Assembly (NCBI GenBank): GCA_003250275.1
Contig: QKGW01000558.1
Span: 1 to 5,392 of the forward strand
DNA length: 5,392 nucleotides
Direction of reading: 5' to 3'
Source of the DNA: Alphaproteobacteria bacterium
Lineage (GTDB): Bacteria > Pseudomonadota > Alphaproteobacteria > Rhodospirillales > Rhodospirillaceae
Positions 1 through 5,392 of this stretch are shown one piece after another. Each line of letters opens with the position of its first letter. Position 1 is the first letter of the stretch. The translations under genes and the position numbers were made by a program. The notes beneath the pieces were generated by a model, which was not told the origin of the DNA, searched no databases, and worked only from the letters and a program-made list of their open reading frames with translations.

Positions 1-11
1 GAGTCTCCCTT

Positions 12-16
12 GGAGG
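12..16 (+). promoter_or_regulatory. Ribosome binding site of pgpA
   Basis: GGAGG lies four bases before the ATG at 21. The spacing is slightly short but the match to the anti-Shine-Dalgarno sequence is strong, and it supports this start. Only 20 bases are visible upstream, so neither a promoter nor an upstream gene can be assessed. Confidence 0.75.
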
Positions 17-20
17 TCGC

Positions 21-509
21 ATGGTATCCACGTTCTGGAAGTTCGCGTCAGTGACGCTGGCCACAGGCTTCGGCGTCGGTCGCGCTCCGGTTGCGCCCGG
101 GACCGTCGGATCCTTCGCCGCCGCCATCGCGGCGGTGCCGATCGCCACGTTCGGCGGCCCGCTCGCGCTCGCGTGCGCCGCCGCGGCAGCCGCGCTGATC
201 GGCATCCCCGCCGCCGATACCGCCGCCCGCGCGATGGATGCCGAGGACCCCGGCAGCATCGTCATCGACGAAGTCGCCGGGCAATGGATCGCGCTGATCC
301 CCGCCGGAGCGGACCTCGGCGGCTGGCTGCTCGCCTTCTTCGCCTTCCGTCTGTTCGACGTGTGGAAGCCCGGGCCGGTCGGCTGGGCCGACCGCAGGGT
401 GCACGGCGGCCTCGGGATCATGCTCGACGACCTGATCGCAGGGCTGTTCGCGGCGATCGTGGTGGCGCTCGTCGCGCCTTATCTGCCGTCCACGTTGCGG
501 CTGTTCTGA
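21..509 (+). CDS. pgpA: Phosphatidylglycerophosphatase A (PgpA)
   Basis: The 162-residue protein is a Mg-dependent inner-membrane phosphatase that removes the phosphate from phosphatidylglycerophosphate to give phosphatidylglycerol, a step toward cardiolipin. Three family signatures are visible in order: GFGVGRAPVAPGTVGS at residues 16-31; DPGSIVIDEVAGQW at 76-89, whose Asp83 and Glu84 are likely metal ligands; and FRLFDVWKPGPVGWAD at 109-124 followed by HGGLGIMLDD at 128-137. Hydrophobic stretches at about 33-63, 86-112 and 138-155 fit an integral membrane protein. The length is close to the roughly 170 residues of E. coli PgpA. The N-terminal part is unusually Ala-rich, as expected for a high-GC genome. 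The start is supported by GGAGG at 12-16 and by the usual short lead before the first motif. The gene is followed 13 bp later by pncC, so the two are probably co-transcribed. The family assignment is firm; substrate specificity is taken from the family. Confidence 0.95.
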   Translation: MVSTFWKFASVTLATGFGVGRAPVAPGTVGSFAAAIAAVPIATFGGPLALACAAAAAALIGIPAADTAARAMDAEDPGSIVIDEVAGQWIALIPAGADLGGWLLAFFAFRLFDVWKPGPVGWADRRVHGGLGIMLDDLIAGLFAAIVVALVAPYLPSTLRLF

Positions 510-512
510 GAC

Positions 513-517
513 GGAGG
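513..517 (+). promoter_or_regulatory. Ribosome binding site of pncC
   Basis: GGAGG sits in the 13-bp gap after the pgpA stop, five bases before the ATG at 523. It fixes the pncC start and shows that the gene can be translated independently of pgpA. Confidence 0.8.
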
Positions 518-522
518 ACACC

Positions 523-1014
523 ATGACCGAAGCGCCGCTCGCCGCCCTCGCCCGCGATGCGCTCGCCCGCGCGAGCCGGCAGGGCCTGTTGCTCGCCACC
601 GCGGAATCCTGCACCGGCGGATTGATCGCCGCGGCGATCACCGACATTCCCGGCAGCTCAGCCGCGTTCGAGCGCGGCTTCGTCACCTACTCCAACGCGG
701 CGAAGATGGATTGCCTCGGCGTGCCCGAGGCGACGCTCGCGGCGCACGGCGCGGTGAGCGCGGAAACCGCGCGCGCGATGGCCGAGGGGGCGCTCGCCCA
801 CTCGCGCGCCGACGCGGCGGTCGCGGTGACCGGCGTTGCCGGACCGGACGGCGGCACTCCCGAGAAGCCGGTCGGGCTCGTGCACCTCGCCGCGGCGCGC
901 CACGGCCACCCCACCCTGCACCGCGAAATGCACTACGCCGGAGACAGAACGGCGGTGCGCACCGCCACGGCGCGCACCGCCCTCGAAATGTTGCTGGAAA
1001 TCCTGGCGGACTAG
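523..1014 (+). CDS. pncC: Nicotinamide-nucleotide amidase, CinA C-terminal domain family (PncC)
   Basis: The 163-residue cytoplasmic protein matches the stand-alone CinA C-terminal domain. That family deamidates nicotinamide mononucleotide to nicotinate mononucleotide and so recycles the pyridine left by NAD-consuming reactions such as DNA ligation. The hallmark TAESCTGG is at residues 26-33 with the probable nucleophile Ser29. It is followed by the PGSSAAFERGFVTYSN block at 43-58, with Tyr56 and Lys61 as candidate partners, and by VAVTGVAGPDGGTPEKPVGL at 100-119, the glycine-rich loop typical of the family. There is no N-terminal molybdopterin-binding-like domain, so this is not the full two-domain CinA (about 400 residues). 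It is often annotated simply as 'CinA family protein', but competence need not be involved. The gene follows pgpA by 13 bp and converges on ychJ, its stop codon one base from that gene's stop. The amidase activity is inferred from the family. Confidence 0.93.
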   Translation: MTEAPLAALARDALARASRQGLLLATAESCTGGLIAAAITDIPGSSAAFERGFVTYSNAAKMDCLGVPEATLAAHGAVSAETARAMAEGALAHSRADAAVAVTGVAGPDGGTPEKPVGLVHLAAARHGHPTLHREMHYAGDRTAVRTATARTALEMLLEILAD

Positions 1015-1015
1015 A

Positions 1016-1498
1016 TTACGCGCCGCAGCACTTCTTGTACTTCTTGCCCGAGCCGCACGGGCACGGATCGTTGCGGCCGATCTTCTCGACATGGCGCTGC
1101 GCCACCGGCGGATTGACCTGGCCGTCGACGTAGACCCAACGGCCATCGTCCTTGCGGAAGGTCGAGATCTCGCGGTGGAAGCTCTCCTGCCCCTGCATCG
1201 AGAAGCGCGCGGCGAAGGTCACGCTGCCGGTTTCGTCGTCCGGGCCGCCGGCCTCGGTCGCCTCGATGGTGAGGCCCTTCCACTTCACCTTGCGCGCCAT
1301 CTCCTCCGACCCGGCCTGGTCGAAGTCTTCCTGCGCCTCGGGCGCGTGAGTGGCGGCGATGTAGGCGATGTTGCCGAGCGCGTACGCGGTGTAGCGCGAG
1401 CGCATCAACGCCTCGGCGGTCGGCGCGGGCGCGCCGTCGATGAACGGGCCGCAACAGGCGTCGAGCGGTTTCCCCGAGCCGCAGGGACAAGCGGTCAT
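1016..1498 (-). CDS. ychJ: YchJ-family protein with two SEC-C zinc motifs
   Basis: The 160-residue protein begins and ends with a SEC-C motif (CxC-x8-CC). The first is CPCGSGKPLDACC with cysteines at 4, 6, 15 and 16; the second is CPCGSGKKYKKCC with cysteines at 146, 148, 157 and 158. Motifs of this type bind one zinc ion and, at the C-terminus of SecA, contact SecB and the ribosome. Between them lies the YchJ/UPF0225 domain, probably NTF2-like. It is recognisable by LMRSRYTAYALGN at residues 31-43, WKGLTI at 73-78, and the stretch ending DDGRWVYVDG at about 116-125. The order and length match E. coli YchJ as I recall it. Both ends are intact, so this is not a fragment. The gene starts 10 bp after the ratA stop with AGGA at the usual distance, which makes it the last gene of the pdhC-lpdA-lipA-ratA run. 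Its function is unknown; a metal-dependent role or one near the ribosome is only a guess from the motif. Confidence 0.9.
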   Translation of the reverse strand: MTACPCGSGKPLDACCGPFIDGAPAPTAEALMRSRYTAYALGNIAYIAATHAPEAQEDFDQAGSEEMARKVKWKGLTIEATEAGGPDDETGSVTFAARFSMQGQESFHREISTFRKDDGRWVYVDGQVNPPVAQRHVEKIGRNDPCPCGSGKKYKKCCGA

Positions 1499-1506
1499 GA
1501 TCGTTT

Positions 1507-1510
1507 TCCT
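1507..1510 (-). promoter_or_regulatory. Ribosome binding site of ychJ overlapping the ratA stop codon
   Basis: On the - strand AGGA lies eight bases before the ychJ ATG and shares its first two bases with the ratA TAG stop at 1509-1511. Ribosomes finishing ratA would therefore stop on top of the ychJ initiation site, which suggests translational coupling of the two genes. Confidence 0.55.
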
Positions 1511-1940
1511 ATCCGTAGAGAACCTGGGCGCGCTTTTCGAACGATCGCACCATCATCCGCGCCGCCTCGTTGAATACCGCGCCGATCATGGTTTGCAAGA
1601 GGAACGAGCGAAAGGAGAAGCGAATTTCGAAGCCGACGCGGGTGCCGCCGGGCGCGGGATCGAAGCGCCACACGGTGTGAAGCTCCTTGAACAGGCCGTC
1701 GAGGCTTTCGACGTCGATCTCGCCGGGGCGGTCGAGGGTAACGCGCGAGAGATAGCGCTCCCGCATCATCTTGAAGCCGATTTCCATCTCGGCGCGCACC
1801 TCGGAGTCCGACACCCGCTCGGTGACGCGGGCATCGAGACACCAGGGGAGAAACTTCGGATACGCGTCGATGTCGGCAACGAGGTCGAACATCTGCTCCG
1901 GCGTGTAGGGCAGTACGCGGGACTCCGAGTGGGACCTCAT
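1509..1940 (-). CDS. ratA: START-fold COQ10 / RatA family protein
   Basis: The 143-residue protein belongs to the polyketide cyclase/START group that includes mitochondrial COQ10 and bacterial RatA. COQ10 binds ubiquinone and is needed for its proper function in respiration. RatA in E. coli was described as a toxin blocking 30S-50S subunit association. Family signatures are the N-terminal HSESRVLPYTPEQMFDLVAD at 4-23, YPKFLPWC at 27-34, LFKELHTVWRF at 83-93 and the C-terminal amphipathic helix FNEAARMMVRSFEKRA at 123-138, which closes the hydrophobic cavity in START folds. The length is typical of the family. Its ATG overlaps the lipA stop by four bases (ATGA, 1937-1940), with only a weak G-rich ribosome site inside lipA, so translation is probably coupled to lipA. 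No RatB-like antitoxin gene is adjacent, and the neighbours are metabolic. A quinone- or lipid-binding role therefore seems likelier than a toxin role, but the sequence cannot decide. Confidence 0.88.
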   Translation of the reverse strand: MRSHSESRVLPYTPEQMFDLVADIDAYPKFLPWCLDARVTERVSDSEVRAEMEIGFKMMRERYLSRVTLDRPGEIDVESLDGLFKELHTVWRFDPAPGGTRVGFEIRFSFRSFLLQTMIGAVFNEAARMMVRSFEKRAQVLYG

Positions 1941-2896
1941 CCCGCCGCTCGGCCGAGCTTCTCGATACGCGCGGCGCGCAGGGCTTCGAAATCGCGGTCC
2001 GCGTGGTAGGACGAACGGGTCATCGGCGAGGCGGCGACCACCAGGAAGCCCTTGGCGAGGGCGATCGTCTTGTAATCCTCGAACTGCTCGGGAGTGACGT
2101 ACTCGGCGACCGCCGCGTGCTTGAGCGTCGGCTGGAGGTACTGCCCGATGGTGAGGAAGTCGACGTCGGCGACGCGGAGATCGTCCATCACCTGGAGGAT
2201 TTCGGACTTGGTCTCGCCCAGGCCGACCATCAGGCCCGACTTGGTGAAGATCGTCGGGTCGATGCGCTTGGCGTCGCGCAGGATCGAGAGCGACTGGAAG
2301 TAGCGCGCGCCGGGGCGGATCGAGGGATAGAGCCGCGGCACGGTTTCGAGATTGTGGTTGAACACGTCGGGCTTGGCCGCGACCACCGCTTCGAGCGCGC
2401 CGGCCTTGTCGCGGAAGTCCGGGGTCAGAACCTCGATGGTGGTCTCGGGCGAGGCGGCGCGCACCGCCTCGATCACCTTGACGAACTGCATCGCGCCGCC
2501 GTCATCGAGGTCGTCGCGGTCCACCGAGGTGACGACGATGTGCTTGGCGCCCATCTGCACCACCGATTCCGCCACGTGGGCGGGTTCGGTGGGGTCGACG
2601 AGACCGGGTCGCCCGGTCTTGACGTTGCAGAACGCGCAGGCGCGGGTGCAGGTGTCGCCCAGGATCATGAACGCGGCGTGGCGGCGCTGCCAGCACTCGC
2701 CGATGTTCGGGCACGCGGCCTCCTCGCAGACGGTGTGCATCTGCTTGGAGCGCATCATCTTCACCACGTCGCCGTAAGCCTGCGAAGTGGGCGCCTTGAC
2801 GCGGATCCACTTCGGCTTGCGCGGGCTGGGATTGTCGGGCCGGTTGCGTTTTTCCGGATGCCGCAGCGCGGCCGCACTCAACTTGCTGTCGTCCAT
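1937..2896 (-). CDS. lipA: Lipoyl synthase (LipA)
   Basis: This 319-residue radical-SAM enzyme inserts two sulfur atoms into protein-bound octanoyl groups, making the lipoyl cofactor of pyruvate dehydrogenase, 2-oxoglutarate dehydrogenase and the glycine cleavage H protein. Both iron-sulfur sites are intact. The auxiliary cluster motif CX4CX5C is at Cys57, Cys62 and Cys68, within HTVCEEAACPNIGECW. The radical-SAM motif CX3CX2C is at Cys83, Cys87 and Cys90. The C-terminal RSSYHAD is at residues 294-300 and holds the serine that ligates the auxiliary cluster (295 or 296). Length and motif spacing are normal. A basic, proline-containing lead of about 30 residues precedes the conserved PKW segment, as in many alphaproteobacterial LipA proteins. 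The ATG follows the lpdA stop by 27 bp with a short AGGG (2902-2905) five bases upstream. The gene is placed directly after the E2 and E3 genes of a lipoyl-dependent complex. The octanoyl transferase gene lipB is not in the window. Confidence 0.97.
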   Translation of the reverse strand: MDDSKLSAAALRHPEKRNRPDNPSPRKPKWIRVKAPTSQAYGDVVKMMRSKQMHTVCEEAACPNIGECWQRRHAAFMILGDTCTRACAFCNVKTGRPGLVDPTEPAHVAESVVQMGAKHIVVTSVDRDDLDDGGAMQFVKVIEAVRAASPETTIEVLTPDFRDKAGALEAVVAAKPDVFNHNLETVPRLYPSIRPGARYFQSLSILRDAKRIDPTIFTKSGLMVGLGETKSEILQVMDDLRVADVDFLTIGQYLQPTLKHAAVAEYVTPEQFEDYKTIALAKGFLVVAASPMTRSSYHADRDFEALRAARIEKLGRAAG

Positions 2897-2923
2897 GATA
2901 ACCCTGGAATGTCTGGCTTCGGC

Positions 2924-4321
2924 CTAGAAATGAATGGCTCGGCCGTAAGCGTCAAGCACCGACTCGTGCATCATCTCGGAAAGCGTCGGATGCGGGAACA
3001 CCGTGTGCATCAGCTCGGCCTCGGTGGTTTCCAAGGTCTTGCCGACGACGTAGCCCTGAATCAGCTCGGTGACTTCCGCGCCGATCATGTGCGCACCGAG
3101 CAGCTCTCCGGTCTTGGCGTCGAACACCGTCTTGACCATGCCCTCGGTTTCGCCGAGCGCGATCGCCTTGCCGTTGCCGACGAACGGGAACTTACCGACC
3201 TTGACCGAGTAGCCGAGTTCCTTGGCCTTCGCCTCGGAAAGGCCGACGCTCGCCACCTGCGGCGTGCAGTAGGTGCAGCCGGGGATGTTGCGCGTGTCCA
3301 TCGGGTGGACGTGCAGCCCGGCGATCTTCTCGACGCAGATGATCGCCTCGTGGCTCGCCTTGTGGGCGAGCAGCGGCGGCGCGGTCACGTCGCCGATCGC
3401 GTAGACGCCCGGCTCGTCGGTGCGGAGGAATTCGTCGGTCTTGATCCGGCCGCGCTCGACCTTGACCTTGGTGGTCTCGAGGCCGACGTCCTCGGTATTC
3501 GGCACCACGCCGACCGCCATGATCACGCGGTCGACGGTGACCTCCTCGGTCTTGCCGCCCTTCTCCAGCACCACGGTGACGGAGTTCGCGGCCTTCTTGA
3601 GTTCCTTGACGTTGGTCGAGACGCGCACGTCCATGCCCTGCGCCTTGAACGCCTTGAGCGCCATCGCGGAGATGTCGGCGTCCTCGACCGGCAGCACCCG
3701 GTCCATCACTTCCACGACCGTGGTCTTGACGCCCAGGGTGTTGTAGAAGCTCGCGAACTCGATGCCGATCGCGCCCGAGCCGACGACCAGCAGAGACTTC
3801 GGCATGACGTCGGGGGTCATCGCCTGGCGGTAGGTCCACACCAGCTTGCCGTCGGCTTCGAGCCCCGGCAGATCGCGGGCGCGTGCGCCGGTGGCGACGA
3901 TGATGTGTTTGGCCTGGAAGGTTCCGACCGGCTTGCCGTCGTTCTCGACCTTGACCTTGCCCGGCCCGTCGAGGCGGCCGTGGCCGTCGATCACCGTGAC
4001 CTTGTTCTTCTTCAGCAGGTGCTTCACGCCACCCGCGAGCTGCGCCGCGACGCCGCGCGAGCGCTTGACGATCGCGGCGAGGTCGAAGCCCGGCTCTCCG
4101 GCGGAGAGGCCGTAGTCCTTGGCGTGCTTGATCTCGCGGTAGATGTCCGCCGAGCGCAGCAGCGCCTTGGTCGGGATGCAGCCCCAGTTGAGGCAGATGC
4201 CGCCGAGATGCGCCTTCTCCACCACCGCGGCCTTCATCCCGAGCTGGGCGGCGCGGATCGCCGCGACGTAGCCTCCCGGACCCGCGCCGATGACGATCAG
4301 GTCAAAGCTTTCGTCCGCCAT
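2924..4321 (-). CDS. lpdA: Dihydrolipoyl dehydrogenase (E3) of the pyruvate dehydrogenase complex
   Basis: This 465-residue FAD enzyme re-oxidises the dihydrolipoyl arm of E2 and passes the electrons to NAD+. The domains appear in the usual order. The FAD-binding GxGxxG is at residues 12-17 in DLIVIGAGPGGYVAA. The redox disulfide Cys43-Cys48 lies in GGICLNWGCIPTKALL. The NAD-binding GSGAIG is at 181-186. A second FAD contact, VYAIGDV, is at 306-312. The C-terminal dimerisation domain contains HPTLSE with the catalytic His444 and Glu449. Trp in the disulfide loop, where many E3s have Val, is usual for the E3s encoded with PDH genes in alphaproteobacteria. The start is backed by AAGGAG at 4332-4337. 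It lies 45 bp after pdhC and 27 bp before lipA on the same strand, which assigns it to pyruvate dehydrogenase, although E3 can be shared with other lipoyl complexes. A hairpin at the end of pdhC could tune its expression. Confidence 0.97.
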   Translation of the reverse strand: MADESFDLIVIGAGPGGYVAAIRAAQLGMKAAVVEKAHLGGICLNWGCIPTKALLRSADIYREIKHAKDYGLSAGEPGFDLAAIVKRSRGVAAQLAGGVKHLLKKNKVTVIDGHGRLDGPGKVKVENDGKPVGTFQAKHIIVATGARARDLPGLEADGKLVWTYRQAMTPDVMPKSLLVVGSGAIGIEFASFYNTLGVKTTVVEVMDRVLPVEDADISAMALKAFKAQGMDVRVSTNVKELKKAANSVTVVLEKGGKTEEVTVDRVIMAVGVVPNTEDVGLETTKVKVERGRIKTDEFLRTDEPGVYAIGDVTAPPLLAHKASHEAIICVEKIAGLHVHPMDTRNIPGCTYCTPQVASVGLSEAKAKELGYSVKVGKFPFVGNGKAIALGETEGMVKTVFDAKTGELLGAHMIGAEVTELIQGYVVGKTLETTEAELMHTVFPHPTLSEMMHESVLDAYGRAIHF

Positions 4322-4331
4322 TTCGCAGACA

Positions 4332-4337
4332 CTCCTT
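4332..4337 (-). promoter_or_regulatory. Ribosome binding site of lpdA
   Basis: AAGGAG on the - strand lies ten bases before the lpdA ATG. It is one of the strongest ribosome sites in the - strand block and lies outside the hairpin at 4358-4378, so lpdA can initiate translation on its own. Confidence 0.75.
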
Positions 4338-4357
4338 CTCCGAATCGAATTTGGAAA

Positions 4358-4378
4358 ATCCTGCTTTTACAGCAGGAT
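4358..4378 (-). terminator. Hairpin over the pdhC stop codon; possible partial terminator or mRNA processing element
   Basis: A perfect 8-bp inverted repeat (ATCCTGCT and AGCAGGAT) is separated by the 5-base loop GTAAA on the - strand. The pdhC stop TAA (4369-4367) lies in the loop, and the left arm encodes the last Ile-Leu-Leu residues of E2. The right arm runs into a short T run (four T at 4358-4355, the first belonging to the stem). The shape is that of a weak intrinsic terminator: the stem is only half G+C and the T run is short. lpdA starts 36 bases downstream, so full termination is unlikely. Partial attenuation or 3'-end protection of the pdhC message is more plausible. The structure is seen directly; its function is inferred. 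Confidence 0.45.
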
Positions 4379-5392
4379 CGCCATGGGATCTTCGAGCAGC
4401 CCCTTGACCACGCCGAGGAACTTCGCGCCGAGCGCGCCGTCGATGCAGCGGTGGTCGCAGGTGAGCGTCACGCTCATCTGGGTGACGACGGCAACCGCGC
4501 CGTCCTTGACCACCGCCCGCTGTTCGGCCGCGCCGACCGCGAGCAGGAGCGCCTGCGGCGGGTTGATGATGCCGGTGAACTGCTTGACGCCGAACATGCC
4601 GAGGTTCGACACCGAGAAGGTGCCGCCCTGGTATTCCTCGGGCTTGAGCTTGCCGTCGCGGGCGCGCCCGGCGAGCTCGCGCATTTCCTCGGAAACCGCG
4701 CCGAGCGACTTGCTCTCGGCACCGCGCACGATCGGGGTGATCAGCCCGGTGGGCGTCGCCACCGCGACCGAAACGTCGGAGCGCGAATACATCCGCATCG
4801 CGTCGTCGGTCCACGAGACGTTGCATTCCGGCATCTGCTTGAGCGCGAGCGCGCAGGCGCGGATGACGAAATCGTTGACCGAGACCTTCTGCCCGCCGCG
4901 CGAGTTGATCTTCTCGCGCAGGGCGAGAAGCTCGTCGAGGGTGATGTCCATGGTGACGTAGAACTGCGGCACCTCCTGGCTCGATTCGGTCAGGCGGCGC
5001 GCGATCACCTTGCGCATCGACGAGTGCGGCTGCTCGGTATACGGCGTGCCGACGTCGACCGGCGGCTTCGCGGCGGGTGCGGCGGCCTTCGGCGCGGGAG
5101 CGCTCTTCGGCGGCTGGATCGCCGCGGCGAGCGCCATCGCCGCTTCGAGTTCCTTGTCCGCATCGGTCGTCGCCTGTGCGCCGCCCGCCTTGGCGGCTTC
5201 CACGTCGGCCTTGACGATGCGGCCCTTGGGGCCGGAGCCCTTGATCCGCGAAAGGTCGAGCTTGGCCTCGGCGGCGATGCGGCGCGCGAGCGGCGACGCG
5301 AACACCCGCCCGCCCGGAGCGGCGGCCCCGCTTTCGAGGAAGTCGAACCCGCCCATGCCGAAGCCGAGCGCGGCGGCGGAAACGTCCGGCTG
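4367..5392 (-). CDS. pdhC: Pyruvate dehydrogenase complex dihydrolipoyllysine acetyltransferase (E2), N-terminus outside the window
   Basis: E2 forms the core of the complex and transfers the acetyl group from its lipoyl arm to coenzyme A. The visible part is 341 residues and the frame stays open to the window edge. The Met at 5356 is internal, and the lipoyl domain(s) and true start lie beyond 5392. Numbering visible residues from 1, a Gly/Phe-rich linker (about 1-28) leads to the E3/E1-binding domain (about 30-66), which contains VFASPLARRIAAE and GSGPKGRIVKADV. An Ala/Pro/Lys-rich flexible linker (about 67-117) follows, then the catalytic domain from SSMRKVIARRL (124-134). TFSVSNLGMFG (258-268) and DHRCIDG (313-319) are the active-site segments, with catalytic His314 and Asp318 in the HxxxDG motif. 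Cys316 sits where many E2 proteins have a small hydrophobic residue. The PDH rather than 2-oxoglutarate assignment rests on these motifs and on the adjacent lpdA. Genes pdhA and pdhB would be expected upstream. aceF is the equivalent enterobacterial name. Confidence 0.94.
   Translation of the reverse strand, partial: QPDVSAAALGFGMGGFDFLESGAAAPGGRVFASPLARRIAAEAKLDLSRIKGSGPKGRIVKADVEAAKAGGAQATTDADKELEAAMALAAAIQPPKSAPAPKAAAPAAKPPVDVGTPYTEQPHSSMRKVIARRLTESSQEVPQFYVTMDITLDELLALREKINSRGGQKVSVNDFVIRACALALKQMPECNVSWTDDAMRMYSRSDVSVAVATPTGLITPIVRGAESKSLGAVSEEMRELAGRARDGKLKPEEYQGGTFSVSNLGMFGVKQFTGIINPPQALLLAVGAAEQRAVVKDGAVAVVTQMSVTLTCDHRCIDGALGAKFLGVVKGLLEDPMAILL

Noticed and set aside
48..686. 212-codon open frame antisense to pgpA and the start of pncC
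   Set aside because: The product is low-complexity Arg/Gly/Ala-rich with no motif. Both opposite genes carry clear family signatures and ribosome sites.
995..1030. Possible bidirectional terminator at the pncC/ychJ junction (GGCG ... CGCC)
   Set aside because: Only four consecutive pairs around a 12-base or longer loop and no T tract, so it is not distinguishable from chance in G+C-rich sequence.
836..1573. 245-codon open frame on the + strand running across pncC, ychJ and the end of ratA
   Set aside because: It overlaps three well-supported genes, two of them antisense. Its Arg/Ala-rich product has no recognisable motif and is typical of shadow frames in high-GC DNA.
1509..1940. Toxin-antitoxin module based on the RatA name
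   Set aside because: No antitoxin-sized partner such as RatB is adjacent. The neighbours are lipA and ychJ, and the protein fits COQ10-type START proteins equally well.
2908..2930. Small stem-loop with a TTCG-type loop at the lpdA stop (GGC-TTCG-GCC plus TCT/AGA with a bulge)
   Set aside because: It has only six pairs interrupted by a bulge and is not followed by a T run in either direction. The energy is too low to call a terminator.
3192..3839. 215-codon frame on the - strand inside lpdA
   Set aside because: It is the shifted frame of lpdA, rich in Arg/Gly/Asp. The lpdA frame is continuous with all motifs, so there is no frameshift.
4290..4961. 223-codon open frame on the + strand antisense to pdhC and the lpdA start
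   Set aside because: It is Ser/Thr/Arg-rich with no motif and lies opposite the E2 catalytic domain, which explains the open frame.
1..5392. Mobile elements, CRISPR array, tRNA or rRNA genes, riboswitch
   Set aside because: No transposase, regularly spaced repeats, terminal inverted repeats or RNA gene motifs were seen. Intergenic space is at most 45 bp, leaving no room for a riboswitch.

Overview
This window is high-GC DNA (roughly two thirds G+C by eye), densely coded, and holds seven protein genes with almost no intergenic space. The protein sequences and the gene order point to an alphaproteobacterium. The clues are the E3 active-site loop CLNWGCIPTK, the lipoate synthase next to a COQ10/RatA-type START protein, and the pncC (cinA C-terminal type) and pgpA genes facing them. 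The order could be Rhodospirillales-like, but the genus cannot be fixed by eye.

Layout. On the + strand at the left end, pgpA (21-509, phosphatidylglycerophosphatase A) and pncC (523-1014, nicotinamide-nucleotide amidase) form a tight pair 13 bp apart, each with a clear GGAGG ribosome binding site. The rest of the window is on the - strand. Read in transcription order from the right edge it is: the C-terminal 341 residues of pdhC (4367-5392, the acetyltransferase core E2 of pyruvate dehydrogenase, running off the window), lpdA (2924-4321, dihydrolipoyl dehydrogenase E3), lipA (1937-2896, lipoyl synthase), ratA/COQ10-like (1509-1940, START-fold protein) and ychJ (1016-1498, SEC-C zinc-motif protein). 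The gaps are 45, 27, -4 and 10 bp, so a single transcript is likely. It probably begins upstream of the window with pdhA and pdhB. The two blocks converge at 1012-1018, where the stop codons of pncC and ychJ are separated by one base.

How the genes fit together. The - strand block makes the E2 and E3 parts of the pyruvate dehydrogenase complex plus the enzyme that builds the lipoyl cofactor E2 carries, so scaffold, flavoenzyme and cofactor maturation are encoded together. The START protein next to lipA probably binds ubiquinone or another hydrophobic ligand. It links the block loosely to respiration, although its E. coli homologue RatA was named as a ribosome-association toxin. YchJ is the least understood member. 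The + strand pair serves unrelated housekeeping: phospholipid head-group synthesis and NAD salvage.

I found no mobile element, CRISPR array, RNA gene or clearly new system. Nearly everything is housekeeping. The most interesting non-coding structure is a perfect 8-bp hairpin that contains the pdhC stop codon and leads into a short T run, a candidate partial terminator between E2 and E3. No stretch over 300 bases lacks a gene.
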